From positions 1 to 64,000 of the forward strand of contig JAMPYF010000023.1 in assembly GCA_023700805.1 (NCBI GenBank): a stretch of 64,000 nt of DNA, read 5' to 3'. The notes under the pieces were generated by a model that did not search any database, was not told the DNA's origin, and saw only the letters and a list, made by a program, of their open reading frames with translations. Below, piece by piece: positions 27,930-36,182 of the stretch. Each line of letters opens with the position of its first letter. Position 1 is the first letter of the stretch. This DNA is from Sulfuritalea sp. GTDB lineage: Bacteria > Pseudomonadota > Gammaproteobacteria > Burkholderiales > Rhodocyclaceae. A program made the position numbers and the translations under genes.

Positions 27930-28412
27930 ATGGTCAAGAAACTCGTGGTAAAGAAACTCAAATCCGTCGGCAAGGACAGCCAGCTTTCCGCCACCATTCG
28001 CGAATCCGCGCAGCAGATCTGGCTGGCCGGGCTCGGCGCGTTCGCCAAGGCGCAGGAGGAAGGCAACAAGGTATTCGACGCGCTGGTGCGCGAGGGCGAG
28101 ACGATCCAGAAGACAACCCGCAAGGTGGCCGAAGAGAAGGTCACCGAAATGGCTTCCAAGGCGACCGGCACCTGGGACAAGCTGGAACAGGTATTCGAAA
28201 ATCGCGTCGCCCGTTCGCTGCACAGCCTGGGCGTGCCGACCAGGGACGACGTCGCGGCGCTGAACAAGCGCGTGGCCGAGTTGCAGGCCGCGGTGGACAA
28301 GCTCGGCACGGCCGCCAGGCCGAAGGCCGCGCTTGCCAAGCCAGCCGCCAAGCCGGCGGTGGCAGCCAGGAAGGCGGCACCGAGGAAGCCCGCAGCCAAG
28401 TCGGATTCCTGA
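27930..28412 (+). CDS. Phasin-family granule protein
   Basis: A 160-residue protein. The ATG at 27930 follows AGGAG with proper spacing; an upstream in-frame ATG lacks one. The core matches poly(hydroxyalkanoate) granule-associated proteins (IRESAQQIWLAGLGAFAKAQ, then VFDALVREGE, then a heptad coiled-coil region with RVAELQAAVDKL). The tail from about residue 130 is a Lys/Ala/Pro-rich repeat like that of PhaF, which in PhaF binds DNA. It should coat storage granules and may tie them to the nucleoid. Confidence 0.87.
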   Translation: MVKKLVVKKLKSVGKDSQLSATIRESAQQIWLAGLGAFAKAQEEGNKVFDALVREGETIQKTTRKVAEEKVTEMASKATGTWDKLEQVFENRVARSLHSLGVPTRDDVAALNKRVAELQAAVDKLGTAARPKAALAKPAAKPAVAARKAAPRKPAAKSDS

Positions 28413-28504
28413 ATGGAATGACGGCGTCGGGTGCCGTGCCGCCCGGCGCCGGGCCGGGCGCTGGTTTCTGCTATCCTCGCCGGACTGTTCGGGACTGGTG
28501 ATCG

Positions 28505-29155
28505 ATGAGCGAAAAGAAGCCCAAGCGCCGCACGCGTGAGCGCATCCTGGAAACCTCGTTGACGCTGTTCAACGAATTCGGCGAGCCGAACGTCACGACC
28601 CAGTTGATTTCCGATGAAATGGGCATCAGCCCGGGCAACCTCTATTACCACTTCCACAACAAGGACGAGATCATCGAGTCCCTGTTCGCCGATTTCGAGC
28701 GCGGCATCGAGGAAACCCTGGCGGCGCCGGCGCGGCGGCCGCCGAACGTGGAGGACATCTGGCTGTTCCTGCACCTGGTATTCGAGGGTATCTGGCAGTA
28801 CCGCTTCCTCTATCGCGACATCAACGAGCTGCTGTCGCGCAACCGGGTGCTTGAAACCCACTTCAAGCGCATCGTCGCCCACAAGGTTCATACCGCCGCG
28901 GTGATCTGCCGCGGCCTGGTGTCGACCGGCGACATGCGGGCCAGCCCGGCGGAAATCCAGGCGCTGGCGATCAACATGACCGTGGTGGCGACTTACTGGC
29001 TGTCCTTCGAGTTCGTCAGCGACCCGCGCAAGACGATCGACGGCAAGAGCCTGGCGCGCGGCGCCTTCCAGGTCATGGCGCTGGCCGCGCCCTATCTGAC
29101 GGGGCATTCGCGCGAGCTGTTCGTGGAACTGTCGAAAAACTACCTAACTGACTGA
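28505..29155 (+). CDS. TetR-family transcriptional regulator
   Basis: A 216-residue repressor with the TetR amino-terminal helix-turn-helix at about 10-57 (RERILETSLTLFNEFGEPNV, then LISDEMGISPGNLYYHFHNK). The ligand domain is of the TetR_C type found beside fatty-acid and PHA genes. It lies between the phasin and the TPR-like gene, transcribed in the same direction. A likely target is one of the nearby lipid promoters, for example the tandem repeats at 31766-31835. Confidence 0.9.
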   Translation: MSEKKPKRRTRERILETSLTLFNEFGEPNVTTQLISDEMGISPGNLYYHFHNKDEIIESLFADFERGIEETLAAPARRPPNVEDIWLFLHLVFEGIWQYRFLYRDINELLSRNRVLETHFKRIVAHKVHTAAVICRGLVSTGDMRASPAEIQALAINMTVVATYWLSFEFVSDPRKTIDGKSLARGAFQVMALAAPYLTGHSRELFVELSKNYLTD

Positions 29156-29171
29156 GCGGAGGAGACCCATC

Positions 29172-29954
29172 ATGGCAAAGGCGGCCTGGAAGAAATTTCC
29201 GTATGCGGACAAGGCTTATGTTTACAGCGGCGCGGCACTGAAGAAGAACTGGGAACGCCTGCATCGCGGCGACCGCGAAGCCTTCCCGGCCGACGCGGCG
29301 GTGCAGGAGGCCTGGCGCCTCCATCATCAGGGCGAGTTCCACAAGGCCCTGGAGACGGGGCTGGCGGCCGGGCTCGACGGCTACAACGCGGCCAACAAGG
29401 CGGCGATGATCTATGCCAACTACCTGGAGATGGACGACAAGCGCAAGCTGACGCTGTTCCAGGAAATATCCGGGCGCTGCGAGGAACTGCAGCAGGCGCA
29501 GCCGAAGAACGCCAATGCCTATTACATCCAGGCCTATGCGCTGGGCCGCTACAGCCAGGGCATCTCGGTGGTCAAGGCGCTGACGCAGGGCCTCGGCGGC
29601 AAGATCAAGGCCGCGCTGGAAACCGCCCTCAAGCTCGACCCCAAGCATGCCGACGCGCACAGCGCGCTGGGCGCCTACCATGCCGAGGTGGTGGACAAGG
29701 TCGGCGCCATGATCGGCAAGCTGACCTACGGCGCGAGCAAGGACGTGGCGGTCAAGCACTTCGAGACGGCGTTGAAGCTCGCCCCCGATTCCGCCATCGC
29801 CTGCATCGAATACGCCAATGCGCTGGTCATGCTGTTCGGCCAGGCCCGCATGGACGAAGCCGTCAAGCTCTACGAGAAGGCCGCAGCGGCGACTCCGGTC
29901 GATGCCATGGAACGGCTGGATGTCGAACTGGCCAAGTCCGAACTGGAAGACTAG
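29172..29954 (+). CDS. TPR-like protein of unknown function
   Basis: A 260-residue helical protein without a signal peptide. Several helix pairs have the TPR spacing, for example in residues 100-150 (ANAYYIQAYALGRYSQGISV) and 195-235 (AVKHFETALKLAPDSAIACI). A well-placed GGAGG precedes the ATG. It follows the TetR gene by 16 bases and may be co-transcribed. A scaffold role near lipid granules is only a guess. Confidence 0.75.
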   Translation: MAKAAWKKFPYADKAYVYSGAALKKNWERLHRGDREAFPADAAVQEAWRLHHQGEFHKALETGLAAGLDGYNAANKAAMIYANYLEMDDKRKLTLFQEISGRCEELQQAQPKNANAYYIQAYALGRYSQGISVVKALTQGLGGKIKAALETALKLDPKHADAHSALGAYHAEVVDKVGAMIGKLTYGASKDVAVKHFETALKLAPDSAIACIEYANALVMLFGQARMDEAVKLYEKAAAATPVDAMERLDVELAKSELED

Positions 29955-30117
29955 TAGTCAGTCAAACTCGATCTGATGGAAAAATCTCACCACCAAGACA
30001 CCAAGGACACAAAGATGCACCAAGAGAAACCGATAGAAGAACGAGAAGTTCTTGGTGTCCCTTGGTGAACTTGGTGTCTTGGTGGTGAATGCTCTTTTCT
30101 TGTTGACTACCTACTAG
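29951..30117. mobile_element. MITE-like palindromic element
   Basis: A 167-bp stretch bounded by CTAGTAG (29951-29957) and CTACTAG (30111-30117), with further imperfect complementarity inward. Inside, TCACCACCAAGACACCAAG (29987-30005) is exactly complementary to 30070-30088, so the transcript would fold into a long hairpin. There is no reading frame. CACCAAGACACCAAGG-type repeats are known from intergenic regions of many bacteria. The element fills the convergent gap between the TPR-like and WS/DGAT genes and may work as a bidirectional terminator there. Confidence 0.6.
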
Positions 30118-30123
30118 GGTCGT

Positions 30124-31731
30124 TCAAGCGAGGTTGCGAAACCGCTTCGGCACCCGCTGCGGGGTCTCGGCCGGCGGCGGACTTACCGGCGGAGTTTTCC
30201 TGGCGGCGGGCTTGGCGCCCGCGGCGGTGCGTGACGTTCGTGCCCTGGGCTTCGGCGCGGCGCCGCTGAGCGGCGGCGGCATCTGCTTGGCGAACAGCAT
30301 CTGTTCGATCTGCGCCGGATCGAGGGGCTGTCCCCAGTCCAGCATCAGCAGCGCCAGCAGCATTTTTTCGAACTCGGCGGCGAACAGCGGCGCGATGGTT
30401 TCCGGGTCCGGCACGAAATTGCGGTCGGTGATCAGGCCGAACTGCACGTTGTCGTTGTAGCTCAGGATAGAGACGCCGATGCCGATGTCGCCCGACTGCG
30501 GCACCCAGAACATCAGCTCGTCGAGGCGCGAACCGGCCAGGTAGAGCGGCTGCCTGGGGCCGGGCACGTTGGTCATCACGGTGCTGGCCTTGGCCGCCAG
30601 GATGTCGAGGAACTGCTGCTGCAGCACTTTCGGCGCAATGCCGACCGCGCCGAGCAGGGCCAGCGTCAGCGGCGGCTGGTAGGAGCCCTTGAGTTCGTTC
30701 ATGCGGCTGCGCACCAGGAACAGGCGCGCGAAGGGATTGGCCTCGTGCACCGGCAGCGACAGCGTGCCGAGGCCGAAGCGGTTGCCCAGCGTGCCCTCGT
30801 GGCGCGCCGAACGCAGATTGACCGGAATCATGGCGCGCACTTCGACGTCGCGCACCGTTTCGCCCTTCTGCACGAAGTAGGCGCGCAGCGCGCCGGCCAC
30901 CGCCGACAGCAGGATGTCATTGACCGAACAGCCGAGCGCCTTGCCCAGCGCCTTGACCTCGGCCAGCGGGATCAGTTCCGACCAGGCCACGCGCTTCGCC
31001 ATGCCGGTCTTGCCCTTGAGGCTGGTCGGCGAATCGGCCGGCATCGCCAGCAGCTTGGCCAGTTCGGTCAGCAGGCCGATGCCGTGGCGGCCATACACGG
31101 AGAGCCGGTCCGGGTTCGATGCCAGTTGCAGCGCCTTGCTGCCCAGTTCGCTGCCCATGCTGACGGCCGAGCCGAGCGTGTCGGCGAGGAATTCCAGCAT
31201 CCCGCCCGCCGGCTCTTCGGTGGCCGCGGCGTGGATTTTCGCGGCGCTGCGTTTCTGCGGCGCGGCCAGCGGCGAAGTGTCGGTCAGGGAGAGGATCACC
31301 CCGACCAGGGCGATGCCGTCGGCAATGCAATGATGGATGCGCACCACCATCGCCGAACCGCCGCCGTACTCCTCGATCAGGTCGAAGCACCACAGCGGCT
31401 TGCCCGGATCGAGCGGCTGCACCGCCAGTTCGCTGGCCAGCGCCTGCAGTTCCTGCTTGCCGGCCCGGGCCGGCAGGCTGCGCCGCCGCAGGTGGGCATC
31501 GAGATCGAAAGCGGGGTCGTCCTGCCACCAGGCGCCGGCGACTTCCGTCACCGCGCACTGGCGAAAGCGCCGATAGCGGGCGACCAGGCGGCTCTCTATG
31601 GTGTTGCGCAGGCGCTTGAAGTCGGTGCGCCGATCGAAGACTATGACGCCGACGATCATCATCAGATTGGTGGCGCGGTCCATGCGCAGCCAGGCCGTAT
31701 CGACGGGGGACATTTTTTCGCGGTGGAGCAT
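30124..31731 (-). CDS. WS/DGAT acyltransferase (wax ester synthase-like)
   Basis: A 535-residue acyltransferase of the bifunctional wax ester synthase/diacylglycerol acyltransferase family. The opening MSPVDTAWLRMD, the catalytic HHCIADG (HHxxxDG, about residues 134-140), the NDILLSAVAGALR segment and VTNVPGPRQPLYLAG are all family signatures. A Pro/Ala/Arg-rich tail of about 45 residues follows the catalytic domain. GGAGG is nine bases before ATG 31731. It should esterify acyl-CoA with a fatty alcohol or diacylglycerol, matching the acyl-CoA reductase and the acyl-CoA-binding protein on either side. Confidence 0.93.
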   Translation of the reverse strand: MLHREKMSPVDTAWLRMDRATNLMMIVGVIVFDRRTDFKRLRNTIESRLVARYRRFRQCAVTEVAGAWWQDDPAFDLDAHLRRRSLPARAGKQELQALASELAVQPLDPGKPLWCFDLIEEYGGGSAMVVRIHHCIADGIALVGVILSLTDTSPLAAPQKRSAAKIHAAATEEPAGGMLEFLADTLGSAVSMGSELGSKALQLASNPDRLSVYGRHGIGLLTELAKLLAMPADSPTSLKGKTGMAKRVAWSELIPLAEVKALGKALGCSVNDILLSAVAGALRAYFVQKGETVRDVEVRAMIPVNLRSARHEGTLGNRFGLGTLSLPVHEANPFARLFLVRSRMNELKGSYQPPLTLALLGAVGIAPKVLQQQFLDILAAKASTVMTNVPGPRQPLYLAGSRLDELMFWVPQSGDIGIGVSILSYNDNVQFGLITDRNFVPDPETIAPLFAAEFEKMLLALLMLDWGQPLDPAQIEQMLFAKQMPPPLSGAAPKPRARTSRTAAGAKPAARKTPPVSPPPAETPQRVPKRFRNLA

Positions 31732-31765
31732 TGCCCTGATCCTCCAAGATGACGGCATGGCGCCG

Positions 31766-31835
31766 GGATACCGTCTTCGGCTTTTGGCGAGGACATATCC
31801 TCAGGATACCGTCCCCGCTTTACGCGCGGACATAT
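31766..31835. repeat. Tandem direct repeat in the WS/DGAT-ACBP intergenic region
   Basis: Two copies of a 32-33-base unit, 31766-31798 and 31804-31835, both reading GGATACCGTC, then a GC/T-rich middle, then GGACATAT. The second copy runs into the -10 element of the acyl-CoA-binding protein gene. Two spaced copies over a promoter suggest an operator. Confidence 0.6.
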
Positions 31836-31838
31836 AAT
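31833..31838 (+). promoter_or_regulatory. -10 element upstream of the acyl-CoA-binding protein gene
   Basis: A perfect TATAAT, 46 bases before the ATG at 31885. No good -35 is visible at 17 bases upstream, which suggests activation or an extended contact. The first transcript base would be near 31845. Confidence 0.5.
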
Positions 31839-31884
31839 AGTTCAGCCAAATCCCGGCGACCAGTTTATTGCGACGAAGGACGAC

Positions 31885-32142
31885 ATGAGCGAACTCAAAA
31901 AGCAATTCGAAGCGGCCTTGGCCGATTCCAAGAAGCTGCCGGAGCGGCCCTCCAACGACGTGCTGCTGCAGCTCTATGCACTTTACAAGCAGGCTACGGA
32001 AGGCGACGTCGAGGGCAAGCGGCCCGGCTTCACCGACATGGTCGGCCGCGCCAAGTATGACGCCTGGGCCGCCGTCAAGGGAACCGCGGGCGACGACGCA
32101 ATGCAGCGCTACATCGACCTGGTCGAGTCGCTCAAGGACTGA
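31885..32142 (+). CDS. Acyl-CoA-binding protein
   Basis: An 85-residue ACBP, the full size of the family, with LYALYKQATEGDV, KRPGF and KYDAW, whose Tyr and Lys residues bind the acyl-CoA headgroup. It buffers and carries long-chain acyl-CoA esters in the cytoplasm. AAGGA precedes the ATG. It is divergent from WS/DGAT with 153 bases between, consistent with supplying acyl-CoA for storage-lipid synthesis. Confidence 0.95.
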   Translation: MSELKKQFEAALADSKKLPERPSNDVLLQLYALYKQATEGDVEGKRPGFTDMVGRAKYDAWAAVKGTAGDDAMQRYIDLVESLKD

Positions 32143-32155
32143 GCCAAACGCCGGC

Positions 32156-32187
32156 CGAACCCATCCTGAATTCTCAGGATGGGTTCG
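32156..32187. terminator. Hairpin after the acyl-CoA-binding protein gene
   Basis: CGAACCCATCCTGA (32156-32169), ATTC, then TCAGGATGGGTTCG (32174-32187): a perfect 14-bp stem, 14 bases after the stop. There is no T-run, so it may protect mRNA or act with Rho rather than terminate by itself. Confidence 0.7.
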
Positions 32188-32213
32188 TGATCCGGCCCGT
32201 GGTCAGGTCGGTA

Positions 32214-32241
32214 GAGAGTTGGTGCTGGCGGTACGGCGCGG
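32214..32241 (-). repeat. Diverged dispersed repeat copy
   Basis: GAGAGTTGGTGCTGGCGGTA then CGGCGCGG: the complement orientation of the repeat, with a few substitutions. It lies in the convergent gap 32143-32403, which otherwise contains no gene I can support. Confidence 0.5.
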
Positions 32242-32403
32242 GAATGTTCGCCGATAGTCCTGATGGAGTATTTGCGACCCGAAGCAGACGCAGGCGACTT
32301 GAGCAAGCGGATGTTCAGCAAATGCTGGGTGAAGGGCCGCCGGCCCGTGGGGAACCGGAAAACAGCGATTCCCGGAGCTTCCATTCGACCGGCGGATTAG
32401 CCG

Positions 32404-32841
32404 TCACTTTGTGGCAATCAGTTCCGATTCAAGTACGCCCCTTTTGCCTTCCTCTTCGCTCACCAGATGCAACTTGGTTCGAGCATACATAAGGCCCATC
32501 TTCACTTCTTGCCATACGTAGTAGAGCTTTCCTGCAACGGTGTCGATCTCGATCGTATCGTCATTTTCAGACTTCGACGTAATCGTGTGCTTGCCGGGAG
32601 TGAGTTCCGAATAGAAATATGTCTTCGCAGCCGTTTCACCGAGTGCCTTGCCGTCGACAAGGATGTCCATCTTGACTGCCGCACCGAACGACTCATTCCT
32701 GTAGATATAGACGCCGGCAACCGCGGTGTTCGTCTTGAATGTTTTTAATTCGGCATTTCGTTTCGCGTCGCCCATGGGGACAGACGCGCACCCCACAAGA
32801 CTCAGCGTGAATATGGCGGCAACCAAGAATCTGGCAAACAT
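32404..32841 (-). CDS. DUF2846-type lipoprotein
   Basis: A 145-residue protein with a lipoprotein signal peptide; the lipobox LVGC puts the acylated cysteine at 18. The rest reads as a beta-rich domain of the DUF2846 kind (VYIYRNESFG, ILVDGKALGE, TYFYSELTPGKHTI). It should be anchored in the inner or outer membrane on the periplasmic side. Function unknown. The 271 bases upstream (32842-33112) are AT-rich and carry no gene I can support. Confidence 0.85.
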   Translation of the reverse strand: MFARFLVAAIFTLSLVGCASVPMGDAKRNAELKTFKTNTAVAGVYIYRNESFGAAVKMDILVDGKALGETAAKTYFYSELTPGKHTITSKSENDDTIEIDTVAGKLYYVWQEVKMGLMYARTKLHLVSEEEGKRGVLESELIATK

Positions 32842-33112
32842 GGTGCTTACTCCTTATGGTTAGACAACGTGGGAGATGGGACGATGGACTAGTACGACGG
32901 CTCGTTCAGGCGCAGGAACGTCCTGGCTATTGGTGATAGTTCGGGCAGCAGAGAAATGCTTTGAAGGTATTGAATGACGTGGAGATTATCCTATATGGGT
33001 CGCTATATCAATCAATAATCATATGGACTAAACGACTACGGTCGATCGCGGTTTAGGCTGCTGATGCGCGTGGAGTTGTCCGTTGAAGTGCTGGCAGGCG
33101 CTTGGCGCGGAT

Positions 33113-34105
33113 TCACGATGCCGCCGCATGCTCCATGTCGCACTGATGGATTTCGACCGTGACATGGACCACTTCCTCATGCACGGCCAGTTGCTGGCGC
33201 ACGCGTTGCGCGGTGAGTTGCGGGTCGTGGGTGACCAGGCTCAGGGCGCAGGCGTAGGAGGCCTTGCCGACGCGCCAGACGTGGAGGTCGGCGATCCGCG
33301 TCGCGCCTTCTGCGGCGCCGGTCTCCACGGCTTCGCGGATCTCGGCCACCACGGGGTGGTCCATTTCGCGGTCGAGCAGGACCTTGCCGGTCTCCAGCAG
33401 CAGCTTGCGCGCCCATGAGGCGACCAGGACCGCGCCGACGATGCCCATCACCGGGTCGAGCCAGGACCAGCCGTAGTAGAGGCCGCCGATCAGCGCGGCG
33501 ATGGCCAGCAGCGATGTCGCCGCATCGGCCAGCACGTGCAGGTAGGCCGAGCGCAGATTGAGGTCGTGATGGTGGTGGCCGTGGCCGCCGGCGCGATCTT
33601 GCGTATCTCCGTGCGCGTGCCCATGTCCGTGATCGTGCCCGCGATGCTCCTGCGCGCGGCCCAGGATCAGGGCGCAGACGACATTGACGACCAGCCCGAC
33701 GACGGCGATCGCCAGGGCTTCGCGGTAGTGGATGGCCTGCGGCGTGATGATGCGTTCGACCGAGCCGACCAGCATCAGCGCGGCGACGCCCAGCAGCAGG
33801 ATGGCGCTGGTGTAGCCGCCGAGAATTTCTATCTTCCAGGTGCCGAAGGCGAAGCGCGGATCGTCGGCGTGGCGCCGGGCCGCGGCATAGGCGAAGGCCG
33901 ACAGGCCGATGGCGAGCGCATGGGAGCTCATGTGCCAGCCGTCGGCGAGCAGGGCCATGGAGTTGAAGCCGTAGCCGGCGACGATTTCGACCGCCATCAT
34001 CGCCAGCGTGATCCACATCACGGCCTGGGTGCCGCGCTCGGCGGCCGGGTTGCCCGCGTCGAAGCTGTGCTTGTGGGTCCACGCCGACAGGTCATGGCTC
34101 TGCAT
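33113..34105 (-). CDS. dmeF: Cation diffusion facilitator, DmeF-type cobalt/nickel exporter
   Basis: A 330-residue proton-driven metal exporter. The start at 34105 has AGGAG eight bases upstream. The amino terminus ([13 protein letters not shown]) and the long His/Asp/Gly loop ([12 protein letters not shown] ... GHGHHHHD, about 175-205) are characteristic of DmeF. Metal-site motifs are [10 protein letters not shown] in helix 2 and HVLADAATS in helix 5, and a cytoplasmic ferredoxin-like domain follows. Cobalt export would fit a cell with heavy cobalamin metabolism, but that link is inference. Confidence 0.9.
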   Translation of the reverse strand: MQSHDLSAWTHKHSFDAGNPAAERGTQAVMWITLAMMAVEIVAGYGFNSMALLADGWHMSSHALAIGLSAFAYAAARRHADDPRFAFGTWKIEILGGYTSAILLLGVAALMLVGSVERIITPQAIHYREALAIAVVGLVVNVVCALILGRAQEHRGHDHGHGHAHGDTQDRAGGHGHHHHDLNLRSAYLHVLADAATSLLAIAALIGGLYYGWSWLDPVMGIVGAVLVASWARKLLLETGKVLLDREMDHPVVAEIREAVETGAAEGATRIADLHVWRVGKASYACALSLVTHDPQLTAQRVRQQLAVHEEVVHVTVEIHQCDMEHAAAS

Positions 34106-34315
34106 TGTCGCTGCTCCTGGCTGATCGTCTGGGCGGATTCTAGCCCCGGCCGGCGCCGCGCCGGCCGCTTGCCGCGTACCTGTGCAAGATCGCATCGCGC
34201 CGATGCCAAAGGGATTGTGCGATGCAGCGGTGTGTGGGTAGAATCGCCGGTTGCCGCTGCACCGTTCCACGAGTCGCGACGGCAGCGACGCCACCCATTC
34301 GGACTGTTACCGCTC

Positions 34316-35812
34316 ATGAAAAACTGGAAACTCAGATCGAAACTCGCCGCACTGGTCGCCTTGTCGGTCCTGGGTTTCATCATCAGCATCGCCTTCAGCC
34401 TGGCCGAGCAGCGCGCCACAATGATCGAGGACCGCAAGCTGAAGACCCGGCACGTGGTCGAGGTGGCGCGCGGTTTCATCGCGCGCTTCCAGGCGCTGGA
34501 GGCGCGGGCCGTGATGCCGCGCGAGGAGGCGCAGAAGGCCGCGATCGAGGCGGTGCGCGCGCTGCGCTACGGCGGCGACGAGTATTTCTTCATCAACGAC
34601 ATGAGCAACCGCTCGCTGATGCACCCGATCAAGCCGGACCTCGAAGGCCGCGATCTCTCGGATCTCAAGGATCCGGACGGCACGCGCATCTTTGCCGAAT
34701 TCACGGCGCTGGTCCGCGCCCGCGGCGAGGGCTATCTCGACTACCGGTGGCCCAAGCCCGGCAGCACCGAGGCGGTGAAGAAAGTCTCCTATGTCCAGGG
34801 TTTCGAGCCCTGGGGCTGGATCGTCGGTTCCGGCATCTACGTCGATGACGTCGACGCGGCTTTCCAGGCGATATTGCTGAAGCAGGTCCTCATCGCGATC
34901 TTCGGCACGTTGCTGCTGCTCGGCTTTGCCGCCTATGTCGGACGCCAGATCACGGGGCCGCTGCGCACCGCCATGGGGGCCGTGGAGGCGCTGGCCAAAG
35001 GCGACCTGACCATCGAGCCCAAGCGTGGCGCGAAAGACGAAATCGGCGTGCTGCTGAACGACGTGGCCGACATGACGGCGCAACTTGCGGCCACCGTCAG
35101 GCGCGTCCTGGCCGGCGCCGAGGGCGTCGTCAGCGCCTCGCGCCAGGTCTCGGCCACCGCGCAGTCCTTGTCGCAATCGACCAGCGAGCAGGCGGCGAGC
35201 GTCGAGCAGACCTCGGCGGCGGTCGGCGAGATGGAATCGTCGATCGCGCGCAACCAGGACAATGCCAAGCTCACCAAGGGCATCGCGATGCAGGTGGCGG
35301 CGCAGGCCGGCGAGGGCGGCCAGGCGGTGGCCGATACGGTCGCGGCGATGAAGCGGATTGCCGCGACCATCGGCATCGTGGACGAAATCGCCTACCAGAC
35401 CAACCTGCTCGCGCTCAATGCCGCGATCGAGGCGGCGCGTGCCGGCGAACACGGGCGGGGCTTCGCCGTGGTGGCCGCGGAAGTCCGCAAGCTGGCCGAG
35501 CGCAGCCAGGTCGCCGCAGGCGAAATCGGAACGCTGGCCGCGGGCAGCGTCGCTCTCGCCGAACGCGCCGGCAAGCTGCTGGACGAGATCGTGCCGAGCA
35601 TCGAAAAGACCGCCAGGCTGGTGGTGGAGATTTCGGCGGCCTCCGAGCAGCAGTCCCGGGGTTCGGCGCAGATCGGCCAGGCGGTCGGCCAGGTCAGCCA
35701 GGCGGCGCAGCACAATGCCAGCGCCTCGGAGCAGCTTTCGGCGACCTCGGAAGAGATGCACGCGCAGGCGACCGACCTGCAGGCCGCCATCGCCTTCTTC
35801 AAAGTGGCCTGA
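34316..35812 (+). CDS. Methyl-accepting chemotaxis protein with single Cache domain
   Basis: A 498-residue chemoreceptor. Transmembrane helix 1 spans about 8-30, a periplasmic sCache_2-type domain about 40-180 ([19 protein letters not shown], then [14 protein letters not shown]), helix 2 about 185-210, then HAMP and a cytoplasmic signalling hairpin with the tip [19 protein letters not shown]. Such Cache domains often sense small organic acids. The carboxy terminus has no CheR-docking pentapeptide. It is a lone receptor gene without che genes nearby. Confidence 0.92.
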   Translation: MKNWKLRSKLAALVALSVLGFIISIAFSLAEQRATMIEDRKLKTRHVVEVARGFIARFQALEARAVMPREEAQKAAIEAVRALRYGGDEYFFINDMSNRSLMHPIKPDLEGRDLSDLKDPDGTRIFAEFTALVRARGEGYLDYRWPKPGSTEAVKKVSYVQGFEPWGWIVGSGIYVDDVDAAFQAILLKQVLIAIFGTLLLLGFAAYVGRQITGPLRTAMGAVEALAKGDLTIEPKRGAKDEIGVLLNDVADMTAQLAATVRRVLAGAEGVVSASRQVSATAQSLSQSTSEQAASVEQTSAAVGEMESSIARNQDNAKLTKGIAMQVAAQAGEGGQAVADTVAAMKRIAATIGIVDEIAYQTNLLALNAAIEAARAGEHGRGFAVVAAEVRKLAERSQVAAGEIGTLAAGSVALAERAGKLLDEIVPSIEKTARLVVEISAASEQQSRGSAQIGQAVGQVSQAAQHNASASEQLSATSEEMHAQATDLQAAIAFFKVA

Positions 35813-35824
35813 CGGCGGCCGTCG

Positions 35825-35850
35825 CGCCGTAGCGCCAGCGCCAACTCTTG
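35825..35850 (+). repeat. Dispersed convergent-junction repeat
   Basis: CGCCGTAGCGCCAGCGCCAA then CTCTTG, between the chemoreceptor (ends 35812) and the PHA-system gene (ends 35882 on the other strand). It is followed by a short GCGGCGGCTATT direct repeat. Confidence 0.7.
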
Positions 35851-35881
35851 CCCGCCGCGGTTGCGGCGGCTATTGCGGCGG

Positions 35882-36166
35882 CTATTGCGCGGGGCCGAAG
35901 TTCTCGTCGCAGAAACGCTCGATTTCGCGCTCGATGCGCGGCCCCAGGGCCATCAGCAGGAAACCGAGCTTGACGTAGATCTCGACTTCCTTCTTGCCCA
36001 CCTCGATGTGGCCGGTGACGCCCATGCGCTGGAAGCGCAGGGTGTTGCCCTCCCATTCGTGGTCGAGGCCGAATTCCTCGCCGAGTTCCTCGGCGATGTG
36101 CTCGGCGCCCTTGCGGGCCTTTTTCAGCGTCGTGCCGTGCGCGCGCGTAACCCTGATTTCGCTCAT
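35882..36166 (-). CDS. Polyhydroxyalkanoic acid system family protein
   Basis: A 94-residue protein of the PHA_gran_rgn type (IRVTRAHGTTLKKARKGAEH near the start, GHIEVGKKEVEIYVKLGFLL, then a helical end). The family is found near polyhydroxyalkanoate genes and is thought to be granule-related; its biochemical role is not established. It lies 16 bases downstream of the acyl-CoA ligase on the same strand and probably shares its transcript. Confidence 0.88.
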   Translation of the reverse strand: MSEIRVTRAHGTTLKKARKGAEHIAEELGEEFGLDHEWEGNTLRFQRMGVTGHIEVGKKEVEIYVKLGFLLMALGPRIEREIERFCDENFGPAQ

Positions 36167-36182
36167 CGCCGCCTTCCTCGCC

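Noticed and set aside
32187-32492. A 101-residue gene between the acyl-CoA-binding protein and the lipoprotein genes
   Set aside because: Composition is not protein-like, it runs over the 3' end of the lipoprotein gene and includes a dispersed repeat copy; no ribosome site.
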